From assembly GCA_037783415.1 (NCBI GenBank), contig JAZGTN010000073.1, positions 3,782,001 to 3,846,000 on the forward strand: 64,000 bases of DNA, read 5' to 3'. Position 1 is the stretch's first letter. Each line of letters opens with the position of its first letter. Source of the DNA: Leptasterias polaris. Its lineage: Eukaryota; Echinodermata; Asteroidea; Forcipulatida; Asteriidae. The notes under the pieces were generated by a model. It was not told the DNA's origin, made no database searches, and worked only from the letters and a program-made list of their open reading frames with translations. This document shows positions 58,401-64,000 of this stretch, in pieces. The position numbers and the translations under genes were made by a program.

Positions 58401-59729
58401 TGTTTGATGAATTAGTTTGTCGTTTAGTTTTTGTACTTAATTTGTTGCCTATTATGTGATCCCTTGTAACTTATGTTGACATTTTTGTGTAGAGTAAAAA
58501 ACTAACAACTAACTGAGTTTCTTTGGTAGTCTTAGAATCTGTGTAATTGTTTTCTCCAGTGGTAGACCTAGATCCATACTTATCAGCCCAACTTGTCGCT
58601 GTCAGTATAATTTTTGAAAGAAGCTGCACGATAAAACTTGCTTTTAGTTATCCAGGGATGAGAAAGTTAAGACTGTTATCTGAATTCAGACTCTTTGAAA
58701 GTCTGTCTGGTTAAGAAACGAAAATGCGGTGTCTTTTCTCCAAATAAAATACGTTGTGGTCTTTGATCTACTTCTCTAGCTCTGAGTTTACTGTTCCCAG
58801 AAGCTCCTGTAGTCTTAAACTCTAGGGGTTACCAAAAGGTGGAAGTGCCGTCATTTCAACGTACCTCAGTTTCAGACTTTTTTTTTGTCAGCAATGTCTC
58901 TCACCCCTGGTTATCGTAACAATTAAATGAAAACATTGTTGAGTTAAATTATCTTGTTATCAAGATTGTCACGGAGGAACCAGGAGTGGTTGACTTGTAT
59001 ATGAGAAACTTTTCAGATGGCATGTTTCTAGATTGAGCCTCAGTTGGGCCTAAACAAGCCATTTGCGTGTTAGATTTTAATCATGTCTGGTACAAATAAC
59101 TTAGTCACAAGTGAGTAAGTGACTGCTTCAATTGTAATTCCTCAGGGCTATATCGACAGTTGCAATGTCACATGATCTTTGTCAAGCGTTTGGGTAGTTA
59201 TGTAAGAGACGGCAATCACACCAATACTCAATTTAAACAAAATAAATAACAAAATATTCAAAGCCATCTCACGTCATCATATCTGGGCCCAGTTTCATAG
59301 AGCTGCTGAATTTAAAAATGTTGCTTAACAATTTTCTGCTAAGCAAAACTAAGCAGGGAACCAGTCACAGATGCTACGTGTGACATGGTGATTTAGCTGG
59401 GTACCTTATTCTGGTAAGCAAACTATTCAAAAAAATGTTTCCGCTTAAGCATCTCTATGAAATTGGTCACAGAGCTGCTTAATCAGACATCAGTGCTTCA
59501 ACAATTTTCTGCTCAGCAAAACTAAGTAGGAATCTGGTAACCTTTTCTTGGAAGCACAATTCGTTTCTGCTTAGCATATTTTGTCGCCTAAGCAGCTCTT
59601 TGAAATTGGGCTTAGCGTCTTTGTGGTCTCCAGTGCACCTTTGTAGTTTGGTTAAACTAGTCTAATTTGACCTCTGTCTTTGACTTTTCAGTTGTGATTG
59701 TGAACAACTCAAATAAAGGTGATGGTTAA
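37419..59729 (+). CDS. VAMP2: Synaptobrevin / VAMP (R-SNARE), complete, 5 exons
   Basis: Joining 37419-37420 (AT of the start codon), 50195-50255, 51155-51233, 52402-52533 and 59692-59729 gives a 103-residue protein ending in TAA, with perfect phase agreement. It has a short polar N-terminus (2-10), the R-SNARE motif from [20 protein letters not shown] to about residue 71 with the zero-layer arginine R36 in VLERDQKL, the juxtamembrane [12 protein letters not shown], an Ile-rich transmembrane anchor (75-95), and a short hydrophilic lumenal tail ending NNSNKGDG. By family knowledge it is the vesicle R-SNARE that pairs with syntaxin and SNAP-25 to drive exocytosis. VAMP1, 2 and 3 cannot be separated in an invertebrate; the symbol marks the group. 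The proline-rich N-terminus of vertebrate VAMP2 is nearly absent. The gene covers 22 kb for 312 coding bases. Confidence 0.94.
37908..38185 (+). promoter_or_regulatory. Nuclear-receptor half-site cluster with perfect DR1, VAMP intron 1
   Basis: AGGTCAAAGGTCA at 37908-37920 is a perfect DR1. Between about 38100 and 38185 there are at least six more AGGTCA/TGACCT half-sites on both strands with irregular spacing. It starts about 490 bp downstream of VAMP exon 1. It may be an enhancer, or a degenerate repeat that happens to contain the motif. Confidence 0.35.
39640..39855 (-). mobile_element. hAT-like MITE (GGGTTTGCCC...CAGTGA family), copy 1
   Basis: CTAACTAGTCCTGCTGGC, AAATCACTGAAAAAGCTAAG and GGGGCAAACCC match, in the same orientation, 53284-53495. 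A single inverted end is at 45150-45240. Confidence 0.65.
42948..43315. mobile_element. Diverged GGGCCCAATT element cluster
   Basis: GGGCCCAATTGTATGGCTCT (42948) is mirrored by CATGAAATTGGGCCC (to about 43183). The interior repeats CTGCGCTTACG. A second half-element ends GGCTCAATGAGATTGGCCCC near 43313. Confidence 0.65.
43678..43815 (+). repeat. Dispersed repeat shared with 272-405
   Basis: TCAAGTCTCTAACCTCACGT, TAAAATGCCACTGTGTTTGA and TCAAGTGCA occur in the same order near 340-405 and 43755-43820. The type is unknown. Confidence 0.7.
43870..44291 (-). mobile_element. Full-length tRNA-derived SINE
   Basis: On the minus strand it starts GTGTCGTGGCCGAGCGGATA (an A box as in Leu/Ser tRNAs), then a variable-arm-like segment and the B-box GATTCGAGTCCCGG, closing GTCGTGACAC, so the head is an almost complete tRNA shape. 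The body includes CTTAAGCAAGACACTTAACC, and the tail GAAGCGCCTTGAGCGTCACT, GAGCGCTATATAAGAAGC and (TTA)-like end. It shares its 3' half with 18090-18496. Confidence 0.85.
44469..45063. mobile_element. 595-bp TIR element (AGTGTTCTGTTTCCG ends) with two internal hairpins
   Basis: GGGGGAAAAAAAAGTGTTCT, GTTTCCGGTTTCC on the left is mirrored by GTAATCGGAAACAGAACACT and TTTTTTTC on the right; further in, ACCGACCCTA occurs on both sides. The centre has GCGCAGGTGTGTACAA / TTGTACACACCTGCGC (44812-44826 region) directly followed by ACTGTCTTGTA / TACAAGACAGT. No transposase. Confidence 0.85.
45064..45146 (+). mobile_element. One-ended copy of the AATAGACCGTGCAAGTCT element
   Basis: TTAACGCGTGAAGGAAACAA through AAGACTTGCACAGTCTA matches the right half of 31157-31302. 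The left half is lost where the element at 44469-45063 abuts it. Confidence 0.7.
46426..46803. repeat. 21-bp minisatellite, 18 copies
   Basis: Exactly 18 tandem units of 21 bp (378 bp) with core CACTGGCATCGGGCCTGC. Variants are few: TTCACTGG for ATCACTGG in some units, GGCCGGC for GGCCTGC in four, one CTCGCATC. There is no sequence similarity to the 7081-7970 array. Long frames on both strands (for example repeating AITGIGP) follow from the 21-bp period. Confidence 0.97.
49266..49517. mobile_element. Nested pair: 126-bp TIR element inside a CACTTTGCTTAGCAATT repeat
   Basis: The inner element 49368-49493 has ends AGCCCAGATCATACTTTCTG and CAGTATGAACTGGGCT. The outer sequence (GATTTCACAAAGC, GTGTGACATCACACTTTACT, then GAGCTCTTTGTGAAATCGAG) matches the family of the 63-bp repeat at 23310-23587. 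Confidence 0.7.
49985..50120 (-). repeat. GGGCAACAGAGGCA dispersed repeat, copy 1
   Basis: GGATGCCTCTGTTGCCC, GGCCTTGATGCCCCTT and TAATGGAAGTTCAATTTAAA are the inverted form of sequence at 56620-56780 (CAGGGGCAACAGAGGCA, GGGGCACCAAGG). Confidence 0.6.
50195..50255 (+). CDS. VAMP2: VAMP exon 2
   Basis: The acceptor is TTTCTGATCACAG and the donor GAG|GTAAGG. The first base is the G of the ATG; twenty codons follow, [20 protein letters not shown]. It is too short for a long-ORF search. Confidence 0.92.
50256..51154. other. VAMP intron 2, 0.9 kb
   Basis: It includes a diverged single copy of the 104-bp repeat (about 50830-50960) and a G run at 50519-50529. No coding signal. Confidence 0.6.
51155..51233 (+). 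CDS. VAMP2: VAMP exon 3, SNARE core
   Basis: The acceptor is TTTGTACTTACAG and the donor GCAG|GTTAGT. It encodes [20 protein letters not shown] and ELDDRA, with the zero-layer Arg. It ends one base into an Asp codon. Confidence 0.95.
51234..52401. other. VAMP intron 3, 1.2 kb
   Basis: No repeat family was clearly recognised apart from AT-rich simple sequence near 51885-51910 and a block near 52150-52260 (CACAAAATG, GTTGCTACTCAATTGCAG) that recurs around 54470-54600. Confidence 0.5.
52402..52533 (+). CDS. VAMP2: VAMP exon 4, end of SNARE motif and membrane anchor
   Basis: The acceptor is TTCCATCCTTTTAG and the donor ATTG|GTAAGC. It encodes [20 protein letters not shown], then YWWKNCK and a run of Ile/Leu/Met that is the tail anchor. 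The codons of the anchor are nearly a simple ATT/ATC repeat. Confidence 0.95.
52745..53115 (+). mobile_element. tRNA-derived SINE, second subfamily
   Basis: GTGTCGTGGCCGAGCAGGTC, the B-box GGGTTCGATACCCGG, GCAAGGCACTTAACCATAAT, then a body with CTCCTAGTGGATGATACCCA and CTTGAAGTGGCCGTTCGTGG. The head matches 43870-44291 but the body and tail differ. Confidence 0.75.
53284..53495 (-). mobile_element. hAT-like MITE, copy 2
   Basis: CTAACTGGTCCTGCTGGCTA, GTCACTGAAAAGGTTAAGGG, CAAACTTTG, with ACCAGAGGACCAGTCAAAAT at the other side. It parallels 39640-39855. Confidence 0.65.
55535..55612 (-). mobile_element. tRNA-like SINE head
   Basis: Minus strand: GTGCCATCCAGCTGTTTAGA, GCACCGTCTCAACGG, then the B-box GCAGATTCGAATCCC. 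It is a tRNA-like head without a convincing acceptor stem; no tail was identified. Confidence 0.4.
56590..57055 (+). repeat. GGGCAACAGAGGCA dispersed repeat, copies 2 and 3
   Basis: Two partial units: AAGGGGCACCAAGGCAATGA, CCAGGGGCAACAGAGGCAAT near 56710-56755, and GGGGCACCGTGGCCATGACC near 56985-57025. Inverted relative to 49985-50120. Confidence 0.5.
57249..57457 (+). mobile_element. TIR element, AAGGCCATGTCACACC family, copy 1
   Basis: The ends AAGGCCATGTCACACCAGGC and TTGCCTGACATGGCCTT are inverted. The interior includes AGAAAATTCAGTCACATTTC and CTCGTCATTTTCTTGGGGAC. A second copy in the opposite orientation is at 60564-60745. Confidence 0.85.
57515..57753 (+). pseudogene. 3' end of a CR1/L2-like LINE
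   Basis: The frame ...[20 protein letters not shown] followed by a stop near 57607 is the usual C-terminus of these reverse transcriptases (compare FRKNLKTYLFT at 35700). Then GAGCGCCATGAGCGCC, GGCGCTATATAAGACTCC and (ATT)n. The rest of the element is absent. Confidence 0.75.
59285..59613 (+). mobile_element. Two GGGCCCAATTTCA elements in tandem, just before VAMP exon 5
   Basis: The first unit starts GGGCCCAGTTTCATAGAGCT and ends CATCTCTATGAAATTGGTCA (59467). The second runs CACAGAGCTGCTTAATCAGA to AGCAGCTCTTTGAAATTGGG. Both carry AACAATTTTCTGCT cores. The second ends 79 bp before the exon. Confidence 0.8.
59692..59729 (+). CDS. VAMP2: VAMP exon 5, lumenal tail and stop
   Basis: The acceptor is TGACTTTTCAG; two bases complete a Val codon, followed by [11 protein letters not shown] and TAA. 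Chosen because it is in phase with the donor at 52533 and extends the hydrophobic anchor naturally. The 7.2-kb intron could also allow another terminal exon, so this is the least certain coding exon. Confidence 0.8.
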
Positions 59730-59919
59730 CGTGGAGACGAGATTAATTGACGGAATGTAGAGAAGGAAAGGAGTTGATGGTAAAGAAGAAGAAGAAGACG
59801 TTGACGAGGAGAATAAGATGTGCTTGCCAATAGACATCAACTCTTTTTTATTGTCTTTCTTAACCCTGTACCCAGTTTTTCACACTCTTACCCCCTCCTC
59901 ACTCTTCCAACCCACACCT

Positions 59920-60155
59920 ATTTTATCCTAACCCCAGGCCATTTCTTCTCCTACCCTGCACCCATTCTATCCTAACCCAACTCCTACCCTATCCTACTCT
60001 GCACCCATTCTATCCTAACCCAACTCCTACCCTATCCTACTCTGCACCCATTCTATCCTAACCCAACTCTTTCCCTCTCCTACCCTGTGCCCATTTTATC
60101 CTATCCCAACTCCTTCCCTCTCCTGACCCATACCCAATTTCTCCCAGCTTAACTT
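59920..60155 (+). repeat. 43-bp tandem repeat, about four copies, pyrimidine-rich
   Basis: CATTCTATCCTAACCCAACT starts at 59963, 60006 and 60049, with a diverged fourth at 60092. The first two units are identical. It begins about 190 bp after the VAMP stop, so it is probably transcribed in the 3' UTR. Confidence 0.9.
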
Positions 60156-60563
60156 TTCTTCTGCTCTTTCGACTTGCATTCAGTGCAAACAGGACATCAC
60201 TCTATAAACATTGCTGTCACCGTTTCAAACTTCTGTCAAGACAAATCCTACTTATTGCAGGACAAATGTTTGAATAATTTTCACTTTTTGTTTTAAACAC
60301 CTTTTATTCTAATGCCATTTTTAGGAAGAAACTGAATGAAGATTTGTAATTACTTATTCATCCTGTCGTTGTTGATATTTCTAACGATATAAAAGCTGTA
60401 CCATAGTGCAAACATTCAGTTGGATACTGAGATCACATGTAACGGGAAAACACAACAAAATGGACCACTTACCTACAGGCAACGTTAGCAATTTTTTTCC
60501 AATGGTTGTAACTTCTTTTTTTAAGTACCTAAAACCACCCAAAAGTGTTTCCGCATTTGTGAA

Positions 60564-60745
60564 TGGACATGCAACTTTGGGGCAACCATTTGCATTGTAT
60601 GCAGAAGGAACACTTCAGCAGCACAAGAGATATTCTTCTAGCTCTTACTCACTATCCCCAGGAAAATAACGAGAAAACTGAAATGTGAATGAATTTTCTT
60701 ATTGGAGATTGCCTGGAACTGATTGCCTCATGTGTCATGGCCTTT
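60564..60745 (-). mobile_element. TIR element, AAGGCCATGTCACACC family, copy 2
   Basis: Inverted copy of 57249-57457: CAACTTTGGGGCAACCATTT, CTATCCCCAGGAAAATAACG, AAACTGAAATGTGAATGAAT, CATGTGTCATGGCCTTT. It is probably inside the VAMP 3' UTR. Confidence 0.8.
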
Positions 60746-62091
60746 TTACTGAAAATTCAGAATTATGTTTTATTTACTCTAAAAATTCATTTACATATTA
60801 AACATGAAAGGAAGGTAATTTTTTTCCTTTCATTATTGGTGGAAATTTGAGGGTGATTTTGAAAAAATACTTAATATTTAAAAACCAAATAAATCAACTA
60901 AATTGTTTTCTTTCACTAGAAGCCTGGGTGTCCATTCACGTGTCAAAACACTTTTGGATGATTTTGGGTACTTAAGAAAAATTACAACCGTTGGGAAGAA
61001 CTGGTAACGTGACGAATGCAAAGTGGTCCCGTTAATTGTGTTCCCAGTCATGTACACTTAAGGACTGTTTACAGCGTTAAAAATGAATGTAGCATTCAAA
61101 CCTAAGCAGCTATGTACATAAAGCAAAGCTTGTAGATTCACAAACTAGGTGTAAGCACGTGGAACATTTTTTTAAAGACTAACATCAGCCTATGAAGTTG
61201 ATCAAAACCAAACCTGCGGGATTTTTGTGACAAATTTTGATCATCAATTCACCCCTTCTCAATAAACCAGGCATGGAATTTCTCAGGTTTTTTTTCCTGA
61301 TTTCCTGATTTTTCTCAAACCACTCGCCAAAGAGAGAAAGGAATAGTTCACATTGTGTCCAAATCTGTAGTTATATATTTGTTGATGATGTGCAGAGTCT
61401 AAACCTCCTGAATTGTAACAGCTGGGAAGTTCAGGGTCTAGAAGAAACCCGGGCTCGAAAGCCATTTTGTTAAAGGAATTTAGCAATTTGTCAAATATCA
61501 ACCTTGATAACTCAAACCTCAAATTGACTTGACCAAATCGTACTTCTACTGTACCTTGCAAGACTTTCTGAACCCCTGTCTCAATTTTTCTTCTCGTTCC
61601 CCCTTCTTCAATCCCTCTTGTCTTTACCCTCCCCCGCCCTCTCCAAGTCTTCTGTGTCCCTCCCCCCCCCCCCCCATCTATTGGCATTTTGGGGGAAGAG
61701 CGTAGATCTCTCTCTATTGTGTATGCATGTAAATGTATGGCATATCAACTTCAGTCTTTTTATAGTTAAACAATTTTTTTTCTGTGAACCTGTATTTCAG
61801 AAACACTTCATTTAGGGATCAACTCGAATGTAAAATGTGTAAGCAAAATTTAAGACTGTACGATTTGTGCTGATGTGATATCTAATCTGTTTGGTTTTGG
61901 GTGTTTTTTTTTATTATTTATTTTTTATATAGATTTGAAGAGCAAAAACTGGGTAAAATGTGGGGCAGATTTAATGCATGCGATATGACTAGCCAGACAG
62001 CAATTAATTTGTTATGAAATGTTTAGTGGAAGTGTTCTCATGGTTGGAATGAAAGGCGGTCATCATTTATTCTTAACGTCTTATCGGGTTT

Positions 62092-62408
62092 CGATTTCAC
62101 GGAGCTATGTGCAGACTTGCTAAGCGCAGACAATTTGTTTGCTTAGCAGAAATAGATGACCAGTTAAAATACCACATCATGTATGTCAGTTTGTTTTAAA
62201 GGCTTGCTTTGGAAACAAACCTGCCAAGCATGGTCTCTGGCTGAGCAGGGCCTGATTTCATAAAGCTCGTAAGCACACAAAGATTTGCTCAGCAGGAGCT
62301 GGTTATCAGGCAAAACACCATTTAATAACGTATGTCAATTGTGACTGGTTCCCTGCTTAATCTTGCTGAGCACTATTTTCTGTGTCACAGCTTTTTGAAA
62401 TTGGGCCC
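62092..62408. mobile_element. Two further GGGCCCAATTTCA-family elements
   Basis: TCGATTTCACGGAGCTATGT, GCTTAGCAGAAATAGATGAC, then GGGCCTGATTTCATAAAGCT near 62249 and the closing CAGCTTTTTGAAATTGGGCC (to 62408). Each is about 150 bp. Confidence 0.7.
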
Positions 62409-62619
62409 AGCTGTTGGGCACAACAATTTACCAAGCATCAAAAAAGTCATGCTTACCTAAAATGGGTTACCAACCAAAGTACCATGTAATTTACATTGAT
62501 CATGACTGGTGTCCTGGAAATTTTTGCCTCGCAAATAAATGTATCCATCCTGTAGTCTTGGCCCAAGCCGTGAGTGATCGATAGTGGATTGTGTATGTAG
62601 GCTTATAGATTTTCGTAAA

Positions 62620-62780
62620 AAGGGCGCTCTCTTAGGATTTAACCAACTTGACCAGCTCTCATTTCCCTTATGAAAGGCTCAGGAGAAAAATGGAAAGAAA
62701 GCGTAACCCAGTGCTGCAGGATTCCCATGATGTTCGTGAGAGCTGGTCAAGTTGGTTAAATCTTGCTGTAAGAGGGCGCA
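62620..62780. mobile_element. Foldback element, 161 bp
   Basis: AGGGCGCTCTCTTAGGATTT, AACCAACTTGACCAGCTCTC on the left; GAGAGCTGGTCAAGTTGGTT, AAATCTTGCTGTAAGAGGGC on the right; the middle 24 bp of each arm are perfect. Confidence 0.85.
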
Positions 62781-64000
62781 CTATGACGAATTACTACAAT
62801 CGTACTTCCACAGTACACTGTCGATCGCTGACGTCTTGAGCCAAGACTATGTTCACAGGTCCTGTTGAAATGCTAAATGTATCGGGGTGCATTGAATGGT
62901 TTTTAAAAACCTATCCAGTTCTTTTTATCAGTGTCGATCAGCGTGTAGATGGAAATGCAATCTCCCTTCTATCTTTTATTAAAGTACTCTTCTTTATTCA
63001 ATTCATAAGTTAATGATCGTCAGTGGTTAAGTATTGACTTGAAATGATAAATTTGCAATCTCTACAGGCCGCCTGCATAATTTGGGCCATCTTCGTCTTG
63101 CACCCTGTGCGCAAGTATGAGAATAGTGCTTATTCTCGGTCCATTCCAGAGGACCAGTCTATATGTCTTGCAAGCCTCAGTTTGGCGAGGCCCTATGGTT
63201 GTAGAAGAACATCAAGTTTATTTACAAAAAAACAAACTCAAGGATTGGGTCTAATAATTATAATTGCATAGCGCCGGTTATAAATCACAAAATACTTGAT
63301 GAGTCATTCAGTGAAAGTTTTCCAAATCCTTAAGTGATTACCATTTTTGTACCATTATGTTAGATTACTTTCATGTAAGCATCTAACAGTAGTCTGCTGT
63401 CAAGCTTAGTTGAATTATTCAAATAACTTCTCTTATTATTATTATAAAAGTACATGTATATTTAAATTATGATGTAGGTATTAAATTTATTAAAAAATAA
63501 TTGATAAATGTTATTGGTGTAACGATATGTAAAGAAAGGCCATAATGTGTCAAATATATAACAGTTATGACTTTGTGTATGTTGGTGACAGTCAATAGTC
63601 ATATATCAAACTATATATATGATTGACCAATCAGGACCCACCGTACCTTAGTCATATTGTGCTTTGTCCGATCGCCTTGTAGCAGTTTCATTTGAATAAT
63701 GTATGGTCAAGCAAATTGAATGTATTAAAAGTTGAGCTGTAAGAGGTCTAGGCCCCACGTATTCATAGTTCATATTGAATGTGCTTAGCACTAAGGTATC
63801 AGACTCTCACCAAGTGATGTGTTTCGTGGAGAAGCTTGCCAGTATAAATACAAACATGAACCTTTTTGCTCAAGGAAGAATTTGTATCCTCAATCGGGTC
63901 AGTATTGTCCCAATTGGGATAGCATTGATGTAGTTACCTACATACATATATATCCTCATTGAGAGGAAATAGTTCCATTCCGGGTAATCTACCTGAGTTG

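Larger units (their letters stand above)
52534..59691. other. VAMP intron 4, 7.2 kb
   Basis: It joins exon 4 to the terminal exon. It holds the SINEs, hAT-like fragment, LINE tail and inverted-repeat elements listed separately. Otherwise AT-rich with poly-T near 54285-54310 and 55620-55660. No extra exon was seen. Confidence 0.6.
59730..64000. other. VAMP 3' UTR and downstream sequence
   Basis: The UTR end is not defined; AATAAA occurs near 60887, 61261 and 62535. It holds the 43-bp array, inverted-repeat elements, a C run near 61662-61674 and AT-rich sequence. An open frame at 63044-63271 has no recognisable domain. A LINE-type tail in reverse orientation may lie near 63255-63285 (ATAATTGCATAGCGCCGGTT). 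No further gene was recognised. Confidence 0.6.

Noticed and set aside
63044..63271. 75-codon frame that could be an exon after a CTACAG acceptor
   Set aside because: No family similarity was recognised, no partner exon found, and it runs into LINE-tail-like sequence. Left as uncertain non-coding.

Overview
This is a piece of an animal nuclear genome, AT-rich and full of introns and repeats. The encoded proteins and the repeat landscape (tRNA-derived SINEs, CR1/L2-like LINE ends in TTATTA tails, many small terminal-inverted-repeat elements) fit a marine invertebrate deuterostome, most likely an echinoderm. That placement is inference, not a database result. Nothing bacterial or viral was seen. 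Exon limits were set by hand from GT/AG splice sites, reading-frame continuity and conserved family motifs.

Three protein genes can be reconstructed. (1) Plus strand, 6007-22354: the 3' part (five exons, 713 residues) of a class C G-protein-coupled receptor of the metabotropic glutamate receptor family. The 5' exons lie upstream of the window or were not recognised. The last exon carries the cysteine-rich domain, the whole seven-helix domain and the stop. (2) Minus strand, 32302-27028: a complete seven-exon, 321-residue PP2C protein phosphatase of the ILKAP type. (3) Plus strand, 37419-59729: a complete five-exon, 103-residue synaptobrevin (VAMP1/2/3 type) whose ATG is split AT|G by a 12.8-kb first intron. 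The ILKAP and VAMP genes point away from each other across about 5.1 kb that holds a mariner-like element and a 5'-truncated LINE. The receptor and the phosphatase converge on a 4.7-kb gap that holds an 832-bp near-perfect palindrome. Receptor and synaptobrevin would both act in chemical signalling, but nothing shows co-regulation.

Most of the rest is repeats: a 21-bp minisatellite with 252-bp higher-order organisation in a receptor intron, an unrelated 21-bp minisatellite (18 copies) in VAMP intron 1, tandem arrays of 43, 63 and 104 bp, at least ten families of short inverted-repeat elements (several with recognisable target-site duplications), tRNA-related and 5S-related SINEs, and LINE ends. 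Open frames within these arrays and palindromes are treated as by-products of repeat structure.

The observations most worth a second look are the palindrome with its target-site duplication, the higher-order minisatellite, two substitutions in the receptor's predicted ligand pocket, the intron-split start codon, and a cluster of nuclear-receptor half-sites just inside VAMP intron 1.
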